Positions 47,551-57,759 of a stretch of DNA of 64,000 nt are shown one piece after another. The stretch spans positions 62,001 to 126,000 of the forward strand of contig JANXTS010000056.1 of assembly GCA_025352265.1 (NCBI GenBank), read 5' to 3'. The notes under the pieces were generated by a model. It was given only the letters and a program-made list of their open reading frames with translations, was not told the DNA's origin and ran no database searches. The first letter of the stretch is position 1. Every line of letters starts with the position of its first letter. This DNA comes from Variovorax sp. (GTDB lineage Bacteria; Pseudomonadota; Gammaproteobacteria; Burkholderiales; Burkholderiaceae_C). A program made the position numbers and the translations under genes.

Positions 47551-48918
47551 GTGAGCAGCAGCGGCAACGAACGGCGGGTTATCGCTACGCACGCCGGCAC
47601 CGTGCTGGTCGGCCAGCTGGCCGTCATGGCATTCGGCGTGATCGACACCATCGTCGCCGGTCGCTATGCCGAAGACGCATTGGCCGCGCTCTCCGTTGGA
47701 GCCGCAATTTTCATCAGCGTCTACGTGTCCCTGATGGGCGGGTTGCAGGCGCTGCTGCCGGTATGGGCAGAACTGCATGGAGCCAACCGCGCCAGCGAAT
47801 TGGGCCGTTCGGTGCGGCAATCGCTCTACGTTTGCCTTCTCGCAATCGTCCTCGGCATGGTGGTATTGCTAGTGCCCGGGCCGTTGTTGCGCTGGACGGC
47901 TGTTCCGCCCGCCATGCAGGCCTCCGTCGAGAGCTACCTCGCAGTGCTGGCCTGGGCGCTCCCGCCGGCGCTGCTGTTTCGCCTGTTCGGCACGCTCAAC
48001 CAGAGCCTTGGTCGACCCCGGCTCGTGACCTGGCTGCAACTGGGCTCCCTCTGCATCAAGTTGCCGCTGTCGGTGTGGTTTACGTTCGGCGGCGGCGGTC
48101 TTCCTTCAATGGGCCTGGTCGGCGCGGCATGGGCCACGCTGGTTGTCAACTACACGATGCTTGCGTTGGCGCTTTGGCTGATGCGCAATGCCGCTTATTA
48201 CCGCGCCTATCGATTCTGGCAACGCATCGAACCACCGGACTGGCGTCACCTCCGGCAGTTTGCACGGCTCGGTGTGCCGGGCGGCTTGGCGGTACTGGTC
48301 GAGGTTACGTCGTTCACCTTGTTGGCACTGTTCATCGCAAGGCTCGGCATCGTCTCAGCAGCAGCACACCAGATTGCCTCCAATCTGATGGCCGTGGCGT
48401 ACATGGTGCCGTTGTCGTTCGGGCTGGCCACGAGCTCACGCGTGAGTTACTGGCTGGGCGCTGGCGATCCAGCCAAGGCACGACGCGCCTGCCTAACCGG
48501 ATTCAGCATGGCCCTTCTGTGCTCACTGGCGGTGTGCGGCTTCCTGGTAGCCCTGCATTGGCAATTACCGGCGGTTTATTCGCAGAATCCTGCGGTAGTA
48601 AAGATGACGGCGGTCTTGCTCCTCGCAACCGCCGCCTATCACCTTGCCGATACGGTGCAGACACTGTGCGTCTTCGTGCTTCGCTGTTATCGCGTGACGT
48701 TGGCACCGCTGGTCATCTATTGCACGCTCTTGTGGGGCGCTGGGCTGGGTGGCAGCTACTGGCTGGCCTTCCACGGGATCGGCCCTTTCGATGCGATGCC
48801 TTCGCCTTTGACTTTTTGGCTGACGAGCGCTGCAGCCTTGTGGATGACAGCGCTTTTGTTCGTGGCGTTGCTTTGGCGGGCGATGGCGAAGAGCTTGGTG
48901 CCGTGCCGATCAGATTGA
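47551..48918 (+). CDS. MATE family efflux transporter
   Basis: A 455-residue exporter with twelve hydrophobic segments in two similar halves, as in NorM-type H+/Na+ antiporters. Recognisable elements are VLVGQLAVMAFGVIDTIVAG in helix 1, GGLQALLPVWAELHGANRA, GLPSMGLVGAAWATLVVNY, and SAAAHQIASNLMAVAYMVPL in the second half. The start is a GTG two bases after the preceding stop, so the two genes are probably cotranscribed. Substrates may be cationic drugs or metabolites. Its end overlaps the end of convergent phoR by nine bases. Confidence 0.92.
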   Translation: MSSSGNERRVIATHAGTVLVGQLAVMAFGVIDTIVAGRYAEDALAALSVGAAIFISVYVSLMGGLQALLPVWAELHGANRASELGRSVRQSLYVCLLAIVLGMVVLLVPGPLLRWTAVPPAMQASVESYLAVLAWALPPALLFRLFGTLNQSLGRPRLVTWLQLGSLCIKLPLSVWFTFGGGGLPSMGLVGAAWATLVVNYTMLALALWLMRNAAYYRAYRFWQRIEPPDWRHLRQFARLGVPGGLAVLVEVTSFTLLALFIARLGIVSAAAHQIASNLMAVAYMVPLSFGLATSSRVSYWLGAGDPAKARRACLTGFSMALLCSLAVCGFLVALHWQLPAVYSQNPAVVKMTAVLLLATAAYHLADTVQTLCVFVLRCYRVTLAPLVIYCTLLWGAGLGGSYWLAFHGIGPFDAMPSPLTFWLTSAAALWMTALLFVALLWRAMAKSLVPCRSD

Positions 48919-50247
48919 AGTTACGCGCGCCTCGCGCACGCGCTTGGCAGGAAATACCAGCGCAAAGCGCGAGCCTTGCCCCAGCGTGCTTTCGATGCGC
49001 AGCTCGGCGCCATGCCGCTGCGCGATGTGCTTGACGATCGCCAGACCCAGGCCGGTGCCGCCGGTCTCGCGCGATCGACTTCGATCAATACGGTAGAAGC
49101 GCTCCGTCAGCCGCGGGATGTGCTCTGCTGCGATGCCGGGCCCGCTGTCGCGCACCGCGTACTCGCCGCGCCCGTCGGGCAAACGTTTCCACGTCACGAT
49201 CACCTCGCCACCACCCGGCGTGTAGCGCACCGCATTGCTCACCAGGTTCGACATGGCGCTCTGCAATTCGACTGGCGCGCCCGATATCTCCGAGTCGTTA
49301 TCCACTGTGAACGTGAGCCGATGACCCATCGGCGTCAATCGACTAGACAAGCCCCGCGCCTCATCCTCTGAATGCGCCAGCAGCGCACGCGCACGTGTCC
49401 ATTGCGTGGCGGCAGGAGCCGCGCTGCCCTCGAGCCGCGACAACGTCAAAAGGTCGTTTACCAGCGTCTCCATCCGGGTCGATTGCTGCGCCATCAGCGT
49501 TAGATAGCGTGCCCGTTCCTCGACATCGAGTGGCAGGTTCTGCAGCGTCTCGACGAAGCCCGCCAACACCGTGAGAGGCGTGCGGATCTCGTGCGACACG
49601 TTGGCAACGAAATCCCGTCGCATGGCTTCTGCCTGTTCCAGCGAAGTGATGTCGCGCGTGAGCAGCATGCGACGATTGCCTGCGTACGGATGCACCTGCA
49701 CCGACAGCCGCACAGCGTGGCCGCGTTGGGCGCTAGAACGCCCCGCCGGTGCGTCGATCACCACGTCACGGCTGTAGTTCCACGAGGCCAGATAGGCAAT
49801 GAACGCAGGATCACGCACAAGGTTGCCCAGGTGCTGAAGCAGGTCTCGCTCCGCGTCGATGCCGAACTGCGCCGCCGCCGTTTGGTTGCACCACTCGATG
49901 CGGCCCTGCTCGTCGAGCAGCACCACGCCGTTGGGCGAAGCCTGGATGGCCGCGAGAAATTCCTGCAACCGATCTTCGGACTGTCTGATCTGCTGGTCGC
50001 GTTCGCGCAGTAGCTTGCGAATCCGCTCCGACAACTCACCCCAGATCCCTGCGCCGCGCGAAGGCAGAGCTGAGACATCAGACCGAAGTACCTTCAGCAA
50101 ACGATGCGCGCGCCATGCGTCAAGCAGCAACCAGAGCAGTGCGCCGAGCCAGGCGCCGAGCCAAATGAAACGCCACCCGAACAACGTCGCTGCGCAAGCG
50201 CCGCCGGTGAAGGAGGCTATGAAAAACGTGGCAATTCGAAAAGGCAT
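48910..50247 (-). CDS. phoR: phosphate regulon sensor histidine kinase
   Basis: The 445-residue kinase senses phosphate status through PstSCAB-PhoU and phosphorylates PhoB. Two hydrophobic helices (about 5-45) anchor it, then a PAS domain (about 95-200), the phosphoacceptor His219 in FVANVSHEIRTPLTVLAGFV, and the ATPase domain with NLVSNAVRYTPGGG, DSGPGIAAEHIPRL and GGTGLGLAIVKHI. The PAS and PhoR-type linker fit PhoR and not a generic kinase. It is 65 bp after phoB in the pst-pho operon. Confidence 0.95.
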   Translation of the reverse strand: MPFRIATFFIASFTGGACAATLFGWRFIWLGAWLGALLWLLLDAWRAHRLLKVLRSDVSALPSRGAGIWGELSERIRKLLRERDQQIRQSEDRLQEFLAAIQASPNGVVLLDEQGRIEWCNQTAAAQFGIDAERDLLQHLGNLVRDPAFIAYLASWNYSRDVVIDAPAGRSSAQRGHAVRLSVQVHPYAGNRRMLLTRDITSLEQAEAMRRDFVANVSHEIRTPLTVLAGFVETLQNLPLDVEERARYLTLMAQQSTRMETLVNDLLTLSRLEGSAAPAATQWTRARALLAHSEDEARGLSSRLTPMGHRLTFTVDNDSEISGAPVELQSAMSNLVSNAVRYTPGGGEVIVTWKRLPDGRGEYAVRDSGPGIAAEHIPRLTERFYRIDRSRSRETGGTGLGLAIVKHIAQRHGAELRIESTLGQGSRFALVFPAKRVREARVTSI

Positions 50248-50312
50248 CGAGGACGATTATCCCCGCGACCGGTCGGCGCAAGACCGGTCACCCGACCTGC
50301 CAACAGAGGCGT

Positions 50313-51005
50313 TCAAACAGTCGCTTGGGCAGTCAGACGGTAGCCTGCACCGCGCACTGTCTCGACCATCGGCGCCGCGCCGCCGAGTGACTCGCGGAGT
50401 CGCTTGACATGCACGTCGACCGTGCGTTCTTCAATGTAAACGTGGTCGCCCCACACCTTGTCGAGCAGTTGCGAGCGACTGTGCACGCGCTCTGCGTTCT
50501 GCATCAGGTAGCCCAACAACTTGAACTCGGTCGGACCGACTTTGAGTGCGCCGCCCTGCCAGGTCACGCGGTGGGTCGCCGTGTCGAGCACCAGCTCACC
50601 GATTTCTATGCGTTCGGTCGGCGCCTCGGGCGTACGGCGCCGCAGCACCGCACGGATGCGTGCGAGCATTTCCTGGGTCGAGAACGGTTTGGTGATGTAG
50701 TCGTCGGCACCAGCGTCGAGACCGGCCACTTTGTCGGGCTCGTCGCCGCGCGCCGTCAGCATGAGGATAGGTATCGCCTTGGTAAGGGGATCTTTGCGCC
50801 ACTGCCGCGCCAGTTGCAAGCCACTTTGGCCCGGCAACATCCAGTCGAGCAGGATCAGATCTGGCGCAAGCGTATCGATTTCGCGCTGCGCCGACACACC
50901 GTCTTCCGACCAGATCGGGTCGAACCCGTTATGGCGCAGGTTGACTGCGATCAGCTCAGCGATCGACGATTCGTCTTCAACGATTAGGACGCGAGGTTTC
51001 TTCAT
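50313..51005 (-). CDS. phoB: phosphate regulon response regulator
   Basis: The 230-residue OmpR-type regulator has a receiver domain with the phosphoacceptor Asp54 (LLDWMLPGQSG), the switch Thr and Lys of ITKPFS, and a C-terminal winged-helix domain (GPTEFKLLGYLMQNAERVHS, then ERTVDVHVKRLRESL). The latter wording is that of PhoB. It binds Pho boxes, several of which can be read elsewhere in this window. The ATG at 51005 is 13 bp after phoU, with a purine-rich AGAAAG ribosome site. Confidence 0.97.
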   Translation of the reverse strand: MKKPRVLIVEDESSIAELIAVNLRHNGFDPIWSEDGVSAQREIDTLAPDLILLDWMLPGQSGLQLARQWRKDPLTKAIPILMLTARGDEPDKVAGLDAGADDYITKPFSTQEMLARIRAVLRRRTPEAPTERIEIGELVLDTATHRVTWQGGALKVGPTEFKLLGYLMQNAERVHSRSQLLDKVWGDHVYIEERTVDVHVKRLRESLGGAAPMVETVRGAGYRLTAQATV

Positions 51006-51018
51006 CTTTCTGCATCGA

Positions 51019-51720
51019 TCAAAGCAGGACCGACTCGATAGCTTCCATCGAGGTGTGCCGCACATCGGCGCCCTTGACGATGTAGATGATGAACTCGGCA
51101 ATGTTCTTGGCGTGGTCGCCGATTCGCTCGATCGCCTTGGCAAGAAACAGCAGGTCGAGGCTCGCCGAAATGGTGCGCGGGTCTTCCATCATGTAGGTCA
51201 CGAGCTTGCGCACGAAACCGTCGAATTCCTTGTCGATCAGGTCGTCGTCTTTCAGGATGGACAGCGCCGCCGCGGTGTCCAGCCGTGCGAAAGCGTCGAG
51301 CGCCTTGCGCAGCAAGCCCGACGCCATGTCGGCCGCAACGCGAATATCGTTCGACGGCAGCGTACGCGATGCGCCGCTTTCGATGATCGACTTGACCATG
51401 CGCGCGATCTTGTTCGCCTCGTCGCCCACGCGCTCGAGATTGGCGGTGGTCTTGGAGATCGCGATGAGCAGGCGAAGATCACGCGCAGTCGGCTGTCGCC
51501 GCGCGATGATCGACGACAGTTCTCGATCGATCTCGATCTCCATCGCGTTGACGCGGTTCTCGGTCTCCATGACCCGATCAGCCGCTTCGGAGTCGAACTC
51601 GGCCAATGCATACACAGCTTGGTGGATCTGCGCCTCGACCATGCCGCCCAGTTCCATCACGCGGGACGAGACCCCGTTGAGCTCAGTGTCGAACTGGCTC
51701 GAAAGATGTTTTTCAGTCAT
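51019..51720 (-). CDS. phoU: phosphate signalling complex protein PhoU
   Basis: PhoU links the Pst transporter to PhoR and prevents runaway phosphate uptake and polyphosphate build-up. The 233-residue protein is two three-helix bundles; metal-binding sites are seen in each half (VMETENRVNAMEIEID with the acidic cluster, and ERIGDHAKNIAEFIIY). It lies 11 bp after pstB and 13 bp before phoB. The gene order pstB-phoU-phoB is conserved in proteobacteria. Confidence 0.97.
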   Translation of the reverse strand: MTEKHLSSQFDTELNGVSSRVMELGGMVEAQIHQAVYALAEFDSEAADRVMETENRVNAMEIEIDRELSSIIARRQPTARDLRLLIAISKTTANLERVGDEANKIARMVKSIIESGASRTLPSNDIRVAADMASGLLRKALDAFARLDTAAALSILKDDDLIDKEFDGFVRKLVTYMMEDPRTISASLDLLFLAKAIERIGDHAKNIAEFIIYIVKGADVRHTSMEAIESVLL

Positions 51721-51731
51721 GTCGTGTCTCC

Positions 51732-52523
51732 TTAGCCGAACCGGCCAGTGATGTAGTCCTCGGTCTCTTTGCGCTGCGGCTTGAAGAACATCTGCTCAGT
51801 TGCGCCGAACTCGATGAGGTCGCCGAGATACATGTAGGCCGTGTAGTCGCTGCAGCGTGCGGCCTGCTGCATGTTGTGGGTCACGATGACCACGGTGTAC
51901 TCGCTTTTGAGCTCGGCAATGAGCTCTTCGATCTTGGCGGTCGAGATCGGGTCGAGCGCAGAGCACGGCTCGTCGAGCAACAGCACCTCTGGCTTGATCG
52001 CGATGCCGCGCGCGATACACAGCCGCTGCTGCTGCCCGCCCGACAAGCCCGAGCCGCTCTGCTGCAGCTTGTCACGAACTTCAGTCCAGAGGGCAGCCTT
52101 TTTGAGCGCCCATTCGACGCGCTCGTCCATGTCGCTGGCGCTCAGACTTTCGAACAGCTTCACGCCGAAGGCGACGTTGTCGTAGATCGACATCGGGAAC
52201 GGTGTGGGCTTCTGAAAGACCATGCCGATCTTCGCGCGGATCAGCGCCACGTCTTGCTTGGACGCCAACAAGTCTTCACCGTCGAGTGAGATCGTGCCTT
52301 CGGCGCGCTGCTCAGGATACAGCTCGAACATACGGTTGAACGTTCGCAGCAAGGTCGACTTGCCGCAGCCCGACGGACCGATAAAGGCCGTCACCTTGTT
52401 CTCGGGAATCTCGAGGTTAATGCTCTTGAGCGCATGGAACTTGCCGTAGTAGAAATTCAGGTCCTTGACCGAGATCTTGGAACGCGCGGCTTGCGCAAGA
52501 GGTTGAGACAACACAGCGGACAT
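51732..52523 (-). CDS. pstB: phosphate ABC transporter ATP-binding protein
   Basis: The 263-residue ATPase of the high-affinity phosphate importer. Walker A is [17 protein letters not shown], the Q-loop region is [20 protein letters not shown] (wording specific to PstB), the signature is [16 protein letters not shown] and Walker B is [13 protein letters not shown]. The ending AEMF-like [17 protein letters not shown] is typical. It follows pstA by 14 bp. Confidence 0.98.
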   Translation of the reverse strand: MSAVLSQPLAQAARSKISVKDLNFYYGKFHALKSINLEIPENKVTAFIGPSGCGKSTLLRTFNRMFELYPEQRAEGTISLDGEDLLASKQDVALIRAKIGMVFQKPTPFPMSIYDNVAFGVKLFESLSASDMDERVEWALKKAALWTEVRDKLQQSGSGLSGGQQQRLCIARGIAIKPEVLLLDEPCSALDPISTAKIEELIAELKSEYTVVIVTHNMQQAARCSDYTAYMYLGDLIEFGATEQMFFKPQRKETEDYITGRFG

Positions 52524-52537
52524 TGGAGGGGTTGCTT

Positions 52538-53422
52538 TCAGAGCTTGCTGCGCGTCAACACACGCGCCAAAATATTGAGGGCCAACACCGCGACGGTGAT
52601 GAGAAACACGCCGGCCCAGGCCAGCTGTTGCCAGTTTTCATACGGGCTCATCGCGAACTTGAAAATGGTCACCGGGAGGCTCGCCATCGGTTGAGTGATG
52701 TCCGCAGTCCAGAACTGGTTGTTGAGCGCCGTAAAGAGCAGCGGCGCCGTCTCACCTGCAATGCGCGCCACGGCCAGCAGGATGCCCGTGACCACACCAG
52801 CACGTGCCGCGCGGAGAGTGATGCTGATGATCACCTTCCACTTCGGCGCGCCCAATGCATAAGCCGCCTCACGAAGGCCCGGTGGCACGAGCTGCAACAT
52901 GTTCTCCGTCGTACGGATCACGACAGGTATCACGATCAGCGCAAGGGCCAGCGCTCCAGCTAGTCCCGAGAAGCTTTTGAAGTACGCAACGACCACCGCG
53001 TACACGAAAAGCCCAATCACGATCGACGGTGCCGACAGCAGGATGTCGTTGACGAAGCGTGTCACGCTCGACAACCAGCCCTTGGGGTTGTACTCGGCAA
53101 GGTAGATGCCGGCCATGATGCCGATGGGCGTTCCGACGAAGGTGGCCATCGCCACCATCACCAGCGAGCCGAAGATCGCGTTGGCGATGCCACCGACTTC
53201 GTTGGGCGGCGGCGTCATTTCGGTGAAGGTCGCAATCGCGAGGCCGCCGATACCCTGGCGCAGCGTCTCCCACAGAATCCAGACCAGCCAGAATACGCCG
53301 AAAGCCATCGCGGCAAGCGACAGCACCAGCGCCATCTGGTTGATGCGCTTGCGCGTGGCAAAGCGTGCCGCACGCGTCGCTTGGAGGACGTTGGCCGCCA
53401 GCAAACGTTCAGCAGTGCTCAT
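52538..53422 (-). CDS. pstA: phosphate ABC transporter permease PstA
   Basis: A 294-residue membrane permease with about six helices. It has the PstA-type loop [20 protein letters not shown] that meets PstB, and the sequence [20 protein letters not shown]. Its start overlaps the pstC stop by four bases (ATGA). Part of pstSCAB-phoU-phoB-phoR. Confidence 0.97.
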   Translation of the reverse strand: MSTAERLLAANVLQATRAARFATRKRINQMALVLSLAAMAFGVFWLVWILWETLRQGIGGLAIATFTEMTPPPNEVGGIANAIFGSLVMVAMATFVGTPIGIMAGIYLAEYNPKGWLSSVTRFVNDILLSAPSIVIGLFVYAVVVAYFKSFSGLAGALALALIVIPVVIRTTENMLQLVPPGLREAAYALGAPKWKVIISITLRAARAGVVTGILLAVARIAGETAPLLFTALNNQFWTADITQPMASLPVTIFKFAMSPYENWQQLAWAGVFLITVAVLALNILARVLTRSKL

Positions 53423-54507
53423 GATTTAGTCCCTTCGCTCTTCTTCATTTTCGCCAGCAGCAGCTTCGACAGCGTGAGCACGACGAAGGTGATGAAGAAC
53501 AGCACGAGGCCCAAGTACATCAGTGCCGCCTGGTGCAGCCCTGCGCCGGCTTCGGCGAACTCGTTGGCGAGCGCCGAGGTGATGCTGTTCGCAGCCTCGA
53601 AGACCGATAGCGAGTTGAGCTGGTTGGCATTGCCGATCACGAATGTGACGGCCATCGTTTCACCAAGCGCACGACCGAGGCCGAGCATGATGCCGCCGAC
53701 AACGCCGGCCTTGGTGTACGGCAGCACGACCTTTGACACGACTTCCCAAGTGGTGGAGCCAAGTCCGTAAGCCGATTCCTTCAGGAGGGCGGGCGTCACT
53801 TCGAACACGTCGCGCATCACCGAGGCGATGAACGGGATGATCATGATCGCCAGGATGATGCCGGCCGACAAGATCCCGATGCCGACCGGCGGGCCGGACA
53901 CCAGCGCGCTCAAATACGGAATGCCGGCAAACGCCTTCTGCAACGGCTGCTGGATGTAGACGCTGAGGATCGGACCGAACACCAGCAAGCCCCACATGCC
54001 GTAGACGATCGACGGCACGGCAGCGAGCAATTCGATGGCTGTACCGAGTGGGCGCTTTAGCCACGAAGGCGACAGTTCAGTCAAAAATAGCGCGATGCCA
54101 AAGCTTACCGGCACCGCAATTACCAGCGCGATAAACGACGTCGCCAGCGTGCCGTAGATCATCACCAGGCCGCCGTACTCCTCGCGGACCGGGTCCCATG
54201 TCGTGCTGGTCAAGAAGCCGAGCCCGTACTTTGAAATTGCAGGCCAGGCGCCGACGAAGAGCGACAGCAAAATGCCGATAAGCATCGCGAGTGTGAGCAA
54301 CGCGGCGCCCATGGCGAGCCAGCCGAACACCCGGTCGGCCATCGGGCCCGAACGCGGCTTGTTGCGAGGTGCGTTGTTGGAGACGCGGTCCAGCGCAGGG
54401 TCGCGCGAAACGCCGGACGCGGCAGTAGCGGGAAAAGTAGACGACACGGTGAGTGGCTCCGCGGGAGGCGCGCTTTCGAGGGGGATACCGAGCGGGGTAC
54501 TGCTCAT
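53419..54507 (-). CDS. pstC: phosphate ABC transporter permease PstC
   Basis: A 362-residue permease with about six to seven helices after a 65-residue hydrophilic N-terminal extension. Typical PstC wording is [41 protein letters not shown], and the loop [24 protein letters not shown] at 54519 is in frame, but the ATG at 54507 is taken as the start. It lies 18 bp after pstS with no terminator between. Confidence 0.96.
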   Translation of the reverse strand: MSSTPLGIPLESAPPAEPLTVSSTFPATAASGVSRDPALDRVSNNAPRNKPRSGPMADRVFGWLAMGAALLTLAMLIGILLSLFVGAWPAISKYGLGFLTSTTWDPVREEYGGLVMIYGTLATSFIALVIAVPVSFGIALFLTELSPSWLKRPLGTAIELLAAVPSIVYGMWGLLVFGPILSVYIQQPLQKAFAGIPYLSALVSGPPVGIGILSAGIILAIMIIPFIASVMRDVFEVTPALLKESAYGLGSTTWEVVSKVVLPYTKAGVVGGIMLGLGRALGETMAVTFVIGNANQLNSLSVFEAANSITSALANEFAEAGAGLHQAALMYLGLVLFFITFVVLTLSKLLLAKMKKSEGTKS

Positions 54508-54525
54508 GTGGCGCGCCAACCCGAT

Positions 54526-55572
54526 TTACTTGAGCGCAGAAGGTGCGACGGTCTTGCCCGACGTGTCCTTGATATCGCCCCACGACTTTGCGATGGCGGT
54601 CTTCACGCTGTCGGGCATCGGCACGTAGTCGAGGTCGTCAGCCGTCTTGTCGCCACTCTTATAAGCCCAGTCGAAGAACTTCAGCACGCTGGTCGCTTGT
54701 GCCGGCTTGTCTTGGACCTTTTGCATCAAGATAAAGGTAGCGCCGGTGATCGGCCATGCATCTTTGCCGCTCTGGTTGGTCAATACTTGATAGAAGGTCT
54801 TGTTCCAGTCGGCACCGGCTGCAGCCGCCTTGAACGCGCTGTCGTCGGGCGACACGATGGTGCCGGCCGCGTTTTGCAGCTGCGCGTAAACCATCTTGTT
54901 CTGCTTGACATAGGCGTATTCAACATAGCCGATCGAGTTGGGAAGTTGCTTTACGAAAGCAGCGACGCCTTCGTTGCCCTTGCCGCCAGTGCCCACAGGC
55001 CAATTGACCGCCGTGCCCTCGCCGACCTTGCTCTTCCAGTCCGCGTTGACCTTGCTCAGGTAGTTGGTGAACAAGAAGCTCGTGCCGGAACCGTCGGCGC
55101 GGCGCACTGGTGCGATGGCGGCGTCAGGCAGTGCCAGCGAGCCGTTCAGGGCCTTGATGGCAGGGTCGTTCCACTTGGTGATCTTGCCGAGGTAGATGTC
55201 GCCGAGCACGGTGCCGCTCAGCTTCAGCTCGCCCGGCTTGATGCCGACGATGTTGACCACGGGCACGACGCCACCGATGACGGTAGGGAACTGCATCAGG
55301 CCCTTGGTCTTGAGTTCGTCGTCAGTCAGCGGCATGTCCGATGCGCCGAAGTCGACCGTCTTTGCCTCGATCTGCTTGATGCCAGCACCCGAGCCGACCG
55401 ATTGATAGTTAACCTGCGTTCCAGTCGCTTTGTTGAAGTCGCCGGCCCACTTGGCGTACAGCGGTGCCGGGAAGCTCGCGCCTGCGCCGGTGACGTTCTG
55501 GGCGAAAGCGGGGGACGCAGCGAGTGCGGCAGCAGCGGCGATGCCGGCTGCAAAATTGAAGGTGACTTTCAT
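54526..55572 (-). CDS. pstS: phosphate ABC transporter substrate-binding protein
   Basis: The 348-residue periplasmic phosphate-binding protein. The signal peptide runs to about residue 25 ([12 protein letters not shown]). Phosphate-contact wording is clear: [15 protein letters not shown] near the start, [26 protein letters not shown] and [17 protein letters not shown] strong AAGGAAG ribosome site precedes the ATG at 55572. Four Pho half-sites lie 65-105 bp upstream with a well-spaced -10, so PhoB activation is expected. First gene of the pst-pho operon. Confidence 0.98.
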   Translation of the reverse strand: MKVTFNFAAGIAAAAALAASPAFAQNVTGAGASFPAPLYAKWAGDFNKATGTQVNYQSVGSGAGIKQIEAKTVDFGASDMPLTDDELKTKGLMQFPTVIGGVVPVVNIVGIKPGELKLSGTVLGDIYLGKITKWNDPAIKALNGSLALPDAAIAPVRRADGSGTSFLFTNYLSKVNADWKSKVGEGTAVNWPVGTGGKGNEGVAAFVKQLPNSIGYVEYAYVKQNKMVYAQLQNAAGTIVSPDDSAFKAAAAGADWNKTFYQVLTNQSGKDAWPITGATFILMQKVQDKPAQATSVLKFFDWAYKSGDKTADDLDYVPMPDSVKTAIAKSWGDIKDTSGKTVAPSALK

Positions 55573-55621
55573 GAGACTTCCTTTGGCTGTGGTTTGCACA
55601 TCCCGAATCGGGTTGATGCGG

Positions 55622-55677
55622 ACTTTAGAAAGCCAATGTGACATTGATGTGACAGTCAAATGACGTCACGGTGACGT
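55622..55677 (-). promoter_or_regulatory. tandem Pho boxes and -10 upstream of pstS
   Basis: On the minus strand four 7-bp half-sites occur at exact 11-bp spacing: ACGTCAC (55671-55677), ACGTCAT (55660-55666), CTGTCAC (55649-55655) and ATGTCAC (55638-55644). Ten bases later TAAAGT (55622-55627) serves as -10. The predicted start is about 43 nt before the pstS ATG. The array lies only 28 bp from the divergent ppx start, so it may act on ppx too. Confidence 0.88.
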
Positions 55678-55705
55678 CACGCGTGCCCCTTACCATCAGC
55701 GTCAC

Positions 55706-57235
55706 ATGCAAAACGGAACTCGCCTCGCCGCCGTCGATCTCGGCTCCAACAGCTTTCGACTCGAAATCGGACAGCTCGATCACGGCCAGATTCACCGAAC
55801 CGAATACCTGAAGGAGACCGTGCGCCAGGGCAACGGCCTCGACAGCGCCCGTAACCTGACGCCTGAGGCCATGCAGCGCGGATGGGACGCGCTGGCCCGC
55901 TTCGGCGAACGCCTGGCCGGTTTCAAGCGCTCGCAGGTGCGTGCTGTCGCGACACAGACACTTCGAGAAGCGCGCAACCGCGACGAGTTCTTGCTGCGCG
56001 CTCGCACCATTCTCGGGTTCGGCATCGACGTTATTCCAGGTCGCGAAGAAGCTCGGCTCATTTACCAGGGCGTGGCACACATGCTGCCGCACACCGACGC
56101 TTCCGACCTGGAGCGGCGGCTGGTGGTCGATATCGGAGGCCGCTCCACCGAGATGATTCTCGGCCATGCACTTGAAGCGACGGTAATGGAGTCGTATCGG
56201 GTCGGCAGCGTCGCCTGGTCGATGAAGCACTTTGCTGAAGGCCAGTTCACCCAAGCCGCGTTTCGCGCTGCAGAGGTGGCCGCCAAGGCGGTTCTCGACG
56301 ATGCACTCACGAGCTACACCCGCGACCAGTGGGACGTGGCTTACGGCGCCTCCGGCACCATCGGCGCCGTCGGCGACGTATTGGCGGCCTCCGGCGCCGA
56401 TCCCGGCCTGATCACCCGCGACGGGCTCGACTGGCTGCTCGACCGCCTCCTGAAAGCCGGCAGCGCCGACAAGCTGCGCATCGACGGCATGCGCGACGAC
56501 CGCAAGGCCGTGATCGGCGGCGGCGTCAGCGTGTTACGAGCCGTATTCGACTTACTCGACATCGACGAGATGAAGGTCGCCCAAGGCGCACTGCGGCACG
56601 GCGTCATGTACGAGTTGCTGGAGCGCGACGAAAGTGTGGCCGACCTGCGCACCGAAACCGTTGCAAGGTTGGCAAGCCGGTTCAACGTTGATGCGGCGCA
56701 GGCCAAACGCGTCGGCGAGACCGCGGCAGCGCTGTTTATCCAAATCGAACCGGCAGCGCGATCGGCGAATCCGGCCGGAAGCACGACAAGCCGCGCAGGG
56801 CGGGCACTGCGCAAGCTCGGCTGGGCCGCTCAACTGCACGAAATCGGTACTCAGATTTCCCACAGCGACTATCACAAGCACGGCGCCTACATCCTCGACC
56901 ACTGCGACGCGCCCGGCTTTGCGGTCAACGAGATGCATGCGCTCGGTTTGCTGGTGTTAGGGCAGCGCGGCAAGCTGCGCAAGCTCGAAGCCGCGCTCGA
57001 TGACGAAGTCTTCGTTATGCAACTGCTGAGCTTGCGGTTGGCGTTGATCCTCTGTCACGCACGACGCGATCCTGATCCGAAGGCATTGCGCATAACGGTC
57101 ACGGGCGGCCGATTCTTCGTCGTGGCGTGCCAGGGCAACTGGTCGGAGGCGTACCCCCAATCGGCGCACCTGCTGCGCGAAGAAGTGCTGGCCTGGCAAA
57201 AGACCAATTGGCGCGTCGACCTGGCCGGCTGCTGA
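55706..57235 (+). CDS. ppx: exopolyphosphatase, Ppx/GppA family
   Basis: Ppx releases phosphate from polyphosphate ends (and relatives hydrolyse pppGpp). The 509-residue protein opens with AVDLGSNSFRLEIGQLDHG, the ASKHA phosphate-1 loop, then VRAVATQTLREARN, VDIGGRSTEMIL (phosphate-2) and the glycine-rich GASGTIGAVGD. The HD-like C-terminal domains (about 310-509) match the long Ppx form. It is divergent from pstS and shares its Pho-box region. No ribosome site is evident before the ATG. Confidence 0.95.
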   Translation: MQNGTRLAAVDLGSNSFRLEIGQLDHGQIHRTEYLKETVRQGNGLDSARNLTPEAMQRGWDALARFGERLAGFKRSQVRAVATQTLREARNRDEFLLRARTILGFGIDVIPGREEARLIYQGVAHMLPHTDASDLERRLVVDIGGRSTEMILGHALEATVMESYRVGSVAWSMKHFAEGQFTQAAFRAAEVAAKAVLDDALTSYTRDQWDVAYGASGTIGAVGDVLAASGADPGLITRDGLDWLLDRLLKAGSADKLRIDGMRDDRKAVIGGGVSVLRAVFDLLDIDEMKVAQGALRHGVMYELLERDESVADLRTETVARLASRFNVDAAQAKRVGETAAALFIQIEPAARSANPAGSTTSRAGRALRKLGWAAQLHEIGTQISHSDYHKHGAYILDHCDAPGFAVNEMHALGLLVLGQRGKLRKLEAALDDEVFVMQLLSLRLALILCHARRDPDPKALRITVTGGRFFVVACQGNWSEAYPQSAHLLREEVLAWQKTNWRVDLAGC

Positions 57236-57259
57236 ACGGCTCGCCGGTCGAACTGGGGC

Positions 57260-57721
57260 TTACAGGAGCTCTGGCGACTGAACCGTGACCACCACCGTCT
57301 GCACATCACCATCGCGCTCGCGCGTGCGAATCCACCAGACCGCGCCTTTGCGCACCGGGCAGCTGTCTTGCTGCAATCCCAATAGTTGCGCGATCGCCTG
57401 TCCTAGCGACGGTTGATGACCGACCATCAGCACCACCGACTTGCCGTTGGGCCAGCCCGCAGACGCCAGTACGGCATCGGGCGTGGTGTCGGGCGCGAGC
57501 TCGTCGCGCAGCTTGTACTTCCGGCCGAGCGCAAGCACGGTCTGCTCGCAACGCCTCGCCGGGCTGCTCACGATGCGCGTGCCTTCTGGCAGTTGCCGGT
57601 CGAGCCAAGAAGCCATGCGCTTGGACTGCTTTTCCCCACGCGAGGTGAGGGAGCGCTGCAGATCGTCGCAGCCCTCGGTCCAATCGTCGGCTTCGGCGTG
57701 GCGCCAGAAAATCAGGTCCAT
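57260..57721 (-). CDS. sixA: phosphohistidine phosphatase SixA
   Basis: A 153-residue histidine-phosphatase (RHG-type) enzyme that removes phosphate from His of phosphorelay or phosphotransferase proteins. The catalytic Arg7-His8 is in LIFWRHAEADD, the second Arg in SSPARRCEQTV, and the second His in VLMVGHQPSLGQ. It follows ppk1 by 38 bp on the same strand and is convergent with ppx. Confidence 0.92.
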   Translation of the reverse strand: MDLIFWRHAEADDWTEGCDDLQRSLTSRGEKQSKRMASWLDRQLPEGTRIVSSPARRCEQTVLALGRKYKLRDELAPDTTPDAVLASAGWPNGKSVVLMVGHQPSLGQAIAQLLGLQQDSCPVRKGAVWWIRTRERDGDVQTVVVTVQSPELL

Positions 57722-57759
57722 GGTGGATCGGCCTCCAGGGTTTTATCGCGGCAGCGTCG

